Shown: positions 7,381-12,718 of the stretch, one piece after another
How positions within the stretch are numbered: position 1 is the stretch's first letter
Layout: the number at the start of each line of letters is the position of its first letter
Assembly (NCBI GenBank): GCA_029051965.1
Contig: JAIDJZ010000036.1
Location: 1-12,718 of the forward strand
Length of the DNA: 12,718 nucleotides
Reading direction: 5' to 3'
Source of the DNA: Paramuribaculum sp.
Lineage (GTDB): Bacteria; Bacteroidota; Bacteroidia; Bacteroidales; Muribaculaceae
The notes under the pieces: generated by a model
Seen by the model: the letters and a program-made list of their open reading frames with translations, nothing else
Told to the model about the DNA's origin: nothing
The model's database searches: none
Made by a program: the position numbers and the translations under genes

Positions 7381-8394
7381 ATGAGTTATACCAGATCATT
7401 CCAGAAACTCATCCGCATTCCCTACAGCGGAACCGTCTCAAACGGACAGACCACCCTCAGATATGATGGAACAGCGGAAGAATATGTCACTGTCAACGTC
7501 TTCATCGACACAGTCGATTTCGATTCATCGGCCGCAGCATGCGGCAATCACGTCAATGCCTTGACGGCCTCAGTGGTCGCCACCGAAGCAAAGCAGACGG
7601 AATCGATCCACGAAAACAACCGGAAAATCTCGCAGGCAATCATCGGAGGTTTCTTCAAGACAGTGCGTTCGGAACTCGGACAGCAGATCGCAACACTGAA
7701 GAGTCAGGTCGACGCGACTCTTCTCCACCTCAACGCTCTCGCCGCACGTTGCCGCGAAAAACGGCAACAGATGGAAACCGACTACGGACGCATCACCGAA
7801 CGCTACTCGAAAATCTTTTCCGACCTCAACAAGGAATTGCAGAACAGAGTTTTCGAACTCGACAAAGCCGCTTTCAGACTCCGGGAATCGACCGGCGAAT
7901 GCGCTGCCCGCGCCCTCGGATCGGATCTTGTCGGAATCGCAGCGGTGACAGCCGCTGAAAACGCCCGTGTCCAAAGTTCGCTTCTTGCCTCGGTTGCAAA
8001 AAAACGCGCATTCGACGCCATCAATGCCGCCAATGCCTATCTGACATGCCAGAACCGCGACCGCGAAACGATTGACCGCGTGCTCCTTCCGACCGACAAC
8101 GCCCGACGCCTCTTCGTGCCGGTCTGTCTTGCGGAAGAAACCGATCAAGAGAATCCTCAGGTCAGCCGGTCGGTGCTCCATAAGCCCGACGTCGTTCCCA
8201 ACAGCCTGCGCCGCAGAATGACTTCCGAACTCAAGAAAGCCCAGTGGAAATCGCCTGACGCCGCACAGTCGGAAAGAATCAGACAGGACTATTCGCGACA
8301 GATAGCCCGTGAATTCCCGACAGACTCGGCCCACGACCGCCGAATCAGAAACTATCTCAACAAATTTATCAATAACCCGATCCTCTCACTCTGA
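7381..8394 (+). CDS. Helical protein, second of two tandem paralogs, with N-terminal extension (unknown function)
   Basis: 337 aa. Paralogous to the preceding product, from which it differs mainly by about 34 additional N-terminal residues (IRIPYSGTVSNGQTTLRYDG, 11-30) that look beta-rich and uncharged. The shared block is at 134-166 and ends ELDKAAFR, as in its neighbour. The helical core is about 80-165. The C-terminal part is basic (RRRMTSELKKAQWKSP, 277-292) and ends in a helix. There are no TM segments or catalytic motifs. Sequence divergence is high outside the central block, so the duplication is old and the two copies probably have distinct, perhaps heteromeric, roles. The spacing (4 bp before, 11 bp after) puts it inside the operon. 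Confidence 0.7.
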   Translation: MSYTRSFQKLIRIPYSGTVSNGQTTLRYDGTAEEYVTVNVFIDTVDFDSSAAACGNHVNALTASVVATEAKQTESIHENNRKISQAIIGGFFKTVRSELGQQIATLKSQVDATLLHLNALAARCREKRQQMETDYGRITERYSKIFSDLNKELQNRVFELDKAAFRLRESTGECAARALGSDLVGIAAVTAAENARVQSSLLASVAKKRAFDAINAANAYLTCQNRDRETIDRVLLPTDNARRLFVPVCLAEETDQENPQVSRSVLHKPDVVPNSLRRRMTSELKKAQWKSPDAAQSERIRQDYSRQIAREFPTDSAHDRRIRNYLNKFINNPILSL

Positions 8395-8405
8395 TACCAC
8401 TCCAC

Positions 8406-9374
8406 ATGAAAGAACTCAAAGAAATAAGAGTCAACGGCACCGATCTCCTTCTGGAAGACAATCTGGTGCGCAGCTCCATATTGCCCGAACGCACTTCGGA
8501 ACTCAACCGCAACATAATCTTCAAAGGCGACACGATTGTCGAAGGTCCGATCTATGGCCACCGCATCGAAGTGCGTCGCGGCAGCGCCACGATCCAGGGC
8601 GCGGCTTTTGCCCAGAATGAGCTCTATGTCGCCAACGACGCGACAGGCGAAATCGTGTTCCAGAAATCAGTCGGCGCCGTCAATTCAGTCATTTCGCGCG
8701 GCTCATCGGCCACACTATCTTTTCTGGCCGACATCAACGCCAAATCTGTCGAACTTACCAACGCATTCGTTGCCGGAAGCATCTATGCCGACGAAGTCGT
8801 GCTCATCAACAGCGTTGTCGTGGGCGGCGTTTTCGCAACCCAGGAAATCGACATGCGCTCGTCGATGGTCGGAACGTTCAACGCCCCCTCCGTACGACTG
8901 AGCGACATCAACTATCTCCTTCTTCCGAGCGCATTCTCGATCGAACCCCTCATCCACACCCCCGACACCCATCTCTTCAACCTCAGCCTCGCCGACCTCG
9001 GCGACCTCTTCAAAGGACTGCCCCAGTCGCCCGATTCCGGCAAAATCGAAATCGGCCTCTCGAGCGACGAACTGCGCTCATCGCTCTCCGACGGAGAGAT
9101 GACCAAAACACTCCGAAGCTACAGCGTGATCGGCAAAGTCCTTGCCGCCGACCTTCTCGACACAGACAAGTTCCAGAACCACTTCCTGCTGACAGCCGCG
9201 GCCCTCGGCCCGCAGCTGCTAAGAACCTACGACCTCGGTCCCGGAGCCGACGGAGAACCGTCGGAACTCACCGTCGAACGCATCCGCCAATTCCTCTTCT
9301 CAATTCTGCAAGGACGGACAGAAGTCAACACCCTATCCGGAAAATTCAACATTTCAGACATAACCAACCGCTGA
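8406..9374 (+). CDS. Bactofilin-like polymer-forming beta-helix protein with C-terminal extension
   Basis: 322 aa. Residues about 37-168 are made of short beta-strand repeats with Gly at the turns and alternating hydrophobic residues. Rung-like units begin near Gly47, Gly65, Gly90, Leu107, Gly124, Gly140 and Gly156, about 16-18 residues apart for most and wider at 65-90. Examples are VAGSIYADEVVLIN (122-135) and VVGGVFATQEIDM (138-150). This is what a right-handed beta-helix looks like, and it is the pattern of bactofilins (polymer-forming cytoskeletal proteins), which assemble into filaments without nucleotide. Bactofilins are usually only 100-200 aa. Here a roughly 150-residue extension with helical segments (192-203, 211-225, 231-250, 268-283) follows. 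There is no signal peptide, so it is cytoplasmic. Alternatives are another beta-helical scaffold or a DUF342-like protein. The fold is inferred from periodicity, not from a database match. Confidence 0.6.
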   Translation: MKELKEIRVNGTDLLLEDNLVRSSILPERTSELNRNIIFKGDTIVEGPIYGHRIEVRRGSATIQGAAFAQNELYVANDATGEIVFQKSVGAVNSVISRGSSATLSFLADINAKSVELTNAFVAGSIYADEVVLINSVVVGGVFATQEIDMRSSMVGTFNAPSVRLSDINYLLLPSAFSIEPLIHTPDTHLFNLSLADLGDLFKGLPQSPDSGKIEIGLSSDELRSSLSDGEMTKTLRSYSVIGKVLAADLLDTDKFQNHFLLTAAALGPQLLRTYDLGPGADGEPSELTVERIRQFLFSILQGRTEVNTLSGKFNISDITNR

Positions 9375-9379
9375 CACCT

Positions 9380-10297
9380 ATGGAGCAGAAACCTCAGAAA
9401 TGTGTTTGCCTTGATGCGGAATTCGTCGAGGGCGATGAACTGATCGAACTGTCTGTCTACGGACTGGACCGAAAAGAAATCTACCATCAGCGTTTCAGTC
9501 CGGTCCACTATTCGAAGTGGGATTCGTCGATCCACCACATCACGCCCGAAATGGTTGCCGACGCACCGGCCTTTTCCGAATGTCTGCCCGAAATTCAGGA
9601 AATAATCGACAGCGCTGATGCCTTGATCGGATTTGCCATAGAAAACGATATTTTCCATCTCGAACGTCAGGGCGTCGAACGCCTGCAGCAGAAAAAGATT
9701 CTCGAACTCCGCGATTGGTTCTGGATCAACCACGGAAAAGAAAACGGTCTTGATCTGTTTCAGGGCGTCAGCCTCGAAAAAGTCACAGCGCAGCTGGACG
9801 TCAGCTTCGGAACCGACGGAATGCACAGCGCAAGCGGCGACACCCTCGCTACTCTCGACTGCTTTCTGAAACTGCTCGACTCATTCTGTCAGCGCAATGC
9901 GATTGCGTCCGACGACATTGCAACCGCCACGGACCGCTTCGCGGAAGTGTTTGCAGTAGAAAAAGAGGCCTACGACCGCGCCCATGCCGAAGGCTATGCC
10001 GTGCTGCTGCGCATCGGCGACAACGGCTATACTCTCCGGGTGAGGCGCGAAGAACCGCAGCAATCGCCGCGTGTCGCAGCCATCGTCCGCGTCGCCGACC
10101 GCAAACGTGCCGCAGTCGAGCTCCACAACATGATGGCCCGGCGGCCGATGCTCGGAAAGGGTGTCTACCGGCTCAACAACAAAGACATCGACAGATTCAA
10201 AGCCTACACTAACGGTTTCGACTCCGAAGAACACGCTCTCTTCAAGAAACTCGAAAAACTCTCGTCGCGCTTCTCCGTTTCATCACTCAAACGCTGA
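9380..10297 (+). CDS. DEDDh-family 3'-5' exonuclease (DnaQ-like) with unknown C-terminal domain
   Basis: 305 aa. Residues 1 to about 160 form a DnaQ/RNase T-type exonuclease fold with its catalytic set intact: motif I LDAEFVEG with Asp12 and Glu14; HHITPEMVADAPAF (52-65), typical of the family; motif II LIGFAIENDIFHL with Asp90; and motif III HSASGD with His139 and Asp144 (H-x-A-x-x-D). Such enzymes remove nucleotides from the 3' end of DNA or RNA using two metal ions; the substrate here cannot be told. Residues about 160-305 do not resemble a polymerase, helicase or GIY-YIG partner. They contain a Tyr/Arg-rich beta-like stretch (AVLLRIGDNGYTLRVRR) and a helical basic tail. It is the last gene of the cluster, 5 bp after the bactofilin-like gene and 20 bp before the terminator stem, so it is very likely cotranscribed with the scaffold-type proteins. 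Confidence 0.85.
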   Translation: MEQKPQKCVCLDAEFVEGDELIELSVYGLDRKEIYHQRFSPVHYSKWDSSIHHITPEMVADAPAFSECLPEIQEIIDSADALIGFAIENDIFHLERQGVERLQQKKILELRDWFWINHGKENGLDLFQGVSLEKVTAQLDVSFGTDGMHSASGDTLATLDCFLKLLDSFCQRNAIASDDIATATDRFAEVFAVEKEAYDRAHAEGYAVLLRIGDNGYTLRVRREEPQQSPRVAAIVRVADRKRAAVELHNMMARRPMLGKGVYRLNNKDIDRFKAYTNGFDSEEHALFKKLEKLSSRFSVSSLKR

Positions 10298-10317
10298 CAG
10301 CAGACTCCCGAAAGAAC

Positions 10318-10359
10318 CGAAAAGAGCCGGACTGCCTCCCCGCAGTCCGGCTCTTTTCG
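10318..10359 (+). terminator. Strong intrinsic terminator closing the seven-gene cluster
   Basis: A perfect 18-bp stem (10318-10335 with 10342-10359) with a 6-base loop CTCCCC. The outer end of the stem supplies an A-run on the left arm and TTTT on the right arm. It begins 20 bp after the exonuclease stop codon. As the right arm carries only four Ts followed by CG, it may work mainly through stem stability. The A-run on the left arm would serve as a U-tract for transcription from the other direction. Confidence 0.85.
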
Positions 10360-10420
10360 AATTGACGCTCCATCCAATCTGCAATATCCGACTGATCTGA
10401 GAGAAAAACATGTGCGAAAA

Positions 10421-10452
10421 TTTGCATAATTTCAAAAAACAGCTTAACTTTG
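10421..10452 (+). promoter_or_regulatory. Promoter of the tRNA-Ala gene
   Basis: TTTG (10421-10424), a 20-base spacer, then TAACTTTG (10445-10452). Both elements match the Bacteroidota consensus TTTG-N19-21-TAnnTTTG exactly. The -7 box ends 19 bp before the first base of the tRNA. This is the best promoter in the window and the main evidence for the phylum. Confidence 0.8.
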
Positions 10453-10471
10453 CCTCACGAACTTTATAACT

Positions 10472-10545
10472 GGGGTATTAGCTCATCTGGCTAGAGCGCG
10501 ACACTGGCAGTGTCGAGGTGAGCGGTTCGAGTCCGCTATACTCCA
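10472..10545 (+). tRNA. tRNA-Ala (anticodon GGC)
   Basis: A 74-nt cloverleaf. The 7-bp acceptor stem (GGGGTAT with ATACTCC) contains the G3:U70 wobble pair, the identity mark read by alanyl-tRNA synthetase. The anticodon stem CGACA/TGTCG encloses loop CTGGCAG with anticodon GGC at 10506-10508, which decodes GCC and GCU. The T arm has GGTTCGAGTCC. The discriminator is A at 10545. CCA is not encoded (the DNA continues CTG), so it must be added by the CCA-adding enzyme. It is a single-gene unit with its own promoter and terminator. Confidence 0.96.
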
Positions 10546-10558
10546 CTGATTATCGTTG

Positions 10559-10591
10559 CTGACCTCTTTTTTTTAAGAGGTCAGTTTTTTT
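10559..10591 (+). terminator. Intrinsic terminator of the tRNA-Ala gene
   Basis: A perfect 10-bp stem, CTGACCTCTT (10559-10568) with AAGAGGTCAG (10575-10584). It has a TTTTTT loop and is followed by seven Ts (10585-10591). It starts 14 bp after the tRNA 3' end. The next gene begins only 45 bp downstream, and I see no convincing separate promoter for it there, so it may depend on read-through of this terminator. Confidence 0.9.
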
Positions 10592-10635
10592 ATTTAGCCC
10601 CCTCTTTCAGAAAGAGACCGGCGGCTTTCGAGAGA

Positions 10636-11640
10636 ATGGAACCGACAGATCCGATACTTGAACATATCCGTGTTGCCGATGACCTGAATCAGCTTCAGGA
10701 CACACTGCTCTCCGTCTCCGACCGACAGGGACTGAGAACACGCCTGCATTCCCTTTTCCTCCGCTTTGCTCGCTACCGAAATGCATCCGAATGGAACATG
10801 GCGGTCAGACTCTGTGAGGCCATGACAATTGTCGGATGGGGCGACAATGAGCCTCTGGAAGCCATCCGTGGGCTCTGTTTCAACGGCAACCCAAACACCT
10901 GCTTCGTCAACCGCGACGGGTGTCCACGCTTTCTTGACGCCGCATGGTCAAAGAGAAAAGATGGGCTTGCAATTGACTACAGCCATTCATTGTTCCACAA
11001 GAGGGCTGACAGCCCGACAGACGAATCGGACATCCCCACCTCCGGCACTGGCGAAATCCAGCCATTGAAACTGGCCTCTCAGCGCAACTGGATACCAAAA
11101 AATCCGATCTTCATCACTCGCGGGCTCGCAAACTGTTATGACAACTCGAAACCGGTCATCAAGAGCCTCGAAAACGATCTGCGCAGGACTCTCAACGAAA
11201 GGATGCGTCCGACGCTCTACGGCAACGCACTCAACAGAATCATTGTCAACTGCTCGTTCAGTTTCTACGACAATGATCACTGCAAGACCAACTATATAAT
11301 TGCCGACGAATCACTGAGGCTCAAGCAGAAAGACTTTTATCCGGCCCTGCTTGAAATGTATTCTGCAGAAGAGATCGAAGCCAACGGCTATTTTCTCCGA
11401 AACCGGTTTACCATCGGACCGTTCCGCGCCGATTCGGGAATCCAGCGCATCGGGATTGTCTTCGAAAAGGAATTCAGCGACCTCCCCTGTCCAAGCCAGA
11501 AGAAGGTCCTGTCCGACTACCTCATAGCGGCCGTCAGCCGGTCGGCCGGACGTCTGCGAAAGAAATTAGACTATGATTTCGACTTGCTTGTCGCCGACTT
11601 CACAACCATTGTTCATGAATGGCGCGACAGACCGATCTGA
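10636..11640 (+). CDS. Conserved-looking hypothetical protein, 334 aa
   Basis: Not recognised. A soluble protein with no signal peptide or TM segments. Residues 1-80 look helical (LHSLFLRFARYR near 37-48). The middle holds several Cys and Trp residues (RLCEAM, GLCFNGNPNTCF, DGCPRFLDAAW). A polar, likely flexible loop at about 125-145 (Ser/Thr/Asp/Gly-rich) separates it from the C-terminal part. That part reads like an alpha/beta domain with strands NRIIVNCSFSFYD (205-217) and IQRIGIVFEKEF (269-280) and a basic helix (SRSAGRLRKKLDYDF). Codon use matches the neighbours, which argues for a real gene. The start at 10636 is the first ATG after the tRNA terminator and lies in an A/G-rich context (GAGAGAATGG). 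It has no evident functional link to the tRNA or to the esterase 146 bp downstream. Confidence 0.6.
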   Translation: MEPTDPILEHIRVADDLNQLQDTLLSVSDRQGLRTRLHSLFLRFARYRNASEWNMAVRLCEAMTIVGWGDNEPLEAIRGLCFNGNPNTCFVNRDGCPRFLDAAWSKRKDGLAIDYSHSLFHKRADSPTDESDIPTSGTGEIQPLKLASQRNWIPKNPIFITRGLANCYDNSKPVIKSLENDLRRTLNERMRPTLYGNALNRIIVNCSFSFYDNDHCKTNYIIADESLRLKQKDFYPALLEMYSAEEIEANGYFLRNRFTIGPFRADSGIQRIGIVFEKEFSDLPCPSQKKVLSDYLIAAVSRSAGRLRKKLDYDFDLLVADFTTIVHEWRDRPI

Positions 11641-11656
11641 AAACAAGCGGAATTTA

Positions 11657-11688
11657 CTTGCAGAATCCATAGATTCTGACGATATTTG
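11657..11688 (+). promoter_or_regulatory. Possible promoter for the secreted esterase gene
   Basis: CTTG (11657-11660), a 20-base spacer, then GATATTTG (11681-11688). Each element has one mismatch from the Bacteroidota consensus TTTG / TAnnTTTG. The site lies just after the stop of the 334-aa gene and would give a leader of about 95-130 nt, depending on which start codon is used. Two imperfect boxes make this a weak call. Confidence 0.35.
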
Positions 11689-11786
11689 CCATGCGGAGAG
11701 ATATGACGGAATCTGCCTAATGACCTTTCGGGAATCCCCCACACACAATTCTGTCGGTTTTATCGATCTTCCGCCCCAAAAACCAC

Positions 11787-12641
11787 ATGAACAATCTAAC
11801 CTTCACAGCGCTGAACAATATGCTCTCAAAAAAGATCCTGGCAACAATGATTCTGCTGTTTTCTGTCTTTCAGACATTCGGGCAGGACAGTATCTCAATC
11901 TACCTGTGTATCGGACAATCCAACATGGCGGGCAGAGCCGAGATTCCCGAAAATCTGTCTGAATCACCGATCGACGGAGTCCTGCTGCTAAACGACAAGG
12001 ACACCTTCGAACCGGCACAGAATCCGCTTAACCGCTACAGCACGATTCGAAAAGACATCTCAATGCAGCGTCTGAGCATCGCCTGGTCCTTTGCCCGGAA
12101 GATGAGCGAATCGACCGACGGAACCATCGGACTGGTATGTAACGCAAGAGGCGAGACTTCAGTCCACCACTGGCAGAAAGGAGCCGACAGAGGCTACTAT
12201 GAAGAAGCCGTCAGACGGACAAAAGAAGCAATGAAGCATGGAGAACTCAAAGGAATCATCTGGCATCAGGGGGAATATGACTGCACTTCCGACCTTGAAG
12301 AATACCGCACCCTCCTCTCAAAGCTGATCTGCGATCTCAGAAATGAATTCGGCATTCCCGGCCTGCCGGTGGTTGTCGGACAGATTTCTCAATGGAACTG
12401 GACGGATTCCGAAACGGGCACAGCTCCGTTCAATAACATGATTGTCAACGTAGAAAACTTCATTCCGAATTCAGCCTGCGCACTGTCCGAAGGACTGAGT
12501 CCGGCGATCGGAGTCCACGACCCCCACTTCAGCGCCGAAGGACAGATCGCCTTCGGTGAAAGATATGCCGAATGTATGATCAAACTACTGAACGGCCATC
12601 CCGGCGATCAAAAAACAGAATCCAATCGACAAGCCAATTAA
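11787..12641 (+). CDS. Secreted SGNH-hydrolase, sialate O-acetylesterase-like (SASA/DUF303 domain)
   Basis: 284 aa from the first ATG. Removes acetyl esters from a glycan, probably a plant polysaccharide or sialic acid; the exact substrate cannot be told. Motifs: CIGQSNMAGR (41-50) with Ser45 as nucleophile; CNARGETSVHHW (118-129); IIWHQGEYDC (157-166), the family's W-H-Q-G-E block; and DPHFSAEGQ (245-253), whose Asp245 and His247 complete the triad. The Asp-x-His spacing is one residue shorter than the more usual D-x-x-H. A signal peptide is visible from Met12 (MLSKKILATMILLF, cleavage near FGQ-DS), so the ATG at 11820 may be the true start; the upstream ATG (11787) only lengthens the n-region. 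The product is probably periplasmic or exported. No polysaccharide-utilisation genes (susC/susD) are in the window. Confidence 0.85.
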   Translation: MNNLTFTALNNMLSKKILATMILLFSVFQTFGQDSISIYLCIGQSNMAGRAEIPENLSESPIDGVLLLNDKDTFEPAQNPLNRYSTIRKDISMQRLSIAWSFARKMSESTDGTIGLVCNARGETSVHHWQKGADRGYYEEAVRRTKEAMKHGELKGIIWHQGEYDCTSDLEEYRTLLSKLICDLRNEFGIPGLPVVVGQISQWNWTDSETGTAPFNNMIVNVENFIPNSACALSEGLSPAIGVHDPHFSAEGQIAFGERYAECMIKLLNGHPGDQKTESNRQAN

Positions 12642-12718
12642 TACTAAGTAAGTGTTCAAATTTAATTTATACAATATGCGAGCTTATTTTTTTAGCCGAT
12701 TCCGGTGCGGAGGGAAGG

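Noticed and set aside
7570..8334. 254-codon open frame on the minus strand inside the second paralog
   Set aside because: Same reason: antisense shadow. The plus-strand gene is supported by paralogy with its neighbour.
10472..10545. tRNA-Ala as a possible integration site for a mobile element
   Set aside because: No integrase is present, and I found no second copy of the tRNA 3' end downstream in the window.
1..12718. CRISPR array, insertion sequence or phage module
   Set aside because: No spaced direct repeats, no transposase or phage structural protein motifs, and no terminal inverted repeats were seen on either strand.

Overview
The window looks like a chromosomal segment of a Bacteroidales bacterium, and its fairly GC-rich coding would suit a Muribaculaceae-like gut lineage. 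This is inferred from three things. Genes lack Shine-Dalgarno sequences and have G-poor leaders. Promoters fit the Bacteroidota pattern TTTG-N20-TAnnTTTG, clearest in front of the tRNA. One secreted protein has a signal peptide ending in Phe-Gly-Gln, typical of the phylum. No rRNA, CRISPR array, transposase or phage gene is visible.

Layout: (1) Bases 1-930, minus strand: panB (ketopantoate hydroxymethyltransferase, pantothenate/CoA synthesis) overlaps by one base the first 36 codons of a MATE-family transporter that runs off the left edge. (2) Bases 931-1230: a divergent intergenic region with a promoter for each side. (3) Bases 1231-2313: a mannose-1-phosphate guanylyltransferase that makes GDP-mannose. 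(4) Bases 2415-10297: seven closely spaced plus-strand genes ending at an 18-bp terminator hairpin. (5) Bases 10472-10545: tRNA-Ala(GGC), with its own promoter and terminator. (6) Bases 10636-12641: an unrecognised 334-aa protein, then a secreted SGNH/sialate O-acetylesterase-like enzyme. The last 77 bases are AT-rich, with no assignable gene.

The region of most interest is the seven-gene cluster. In order it encodes an SPFH/Band-7 protein of the YdjI type with four C-terminal zinc ribbons; a four-TM protein with a cytoplasmic coiled coil; a 628-aa coiled-coil protein with one hydrophobic segment; two tandem paralogous helical proteins; a bactofilin-like beta-helix protein; and a DEDDh exonuclease with an unknown C-terminal domain. 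I know of no characterised system with this composition. My inference is a membrane-associated scaffold: SPFH platform, membrane anchor, coiled-coil layer and beta-helical filament, with a nuclease attached. It may act in envelope stress, by analogy with the B. subtilis YdjGHI-PspA system, or in defence against nucleic acids. The sequence supports the gene set and operon structure directly. The function is a hypothesis.
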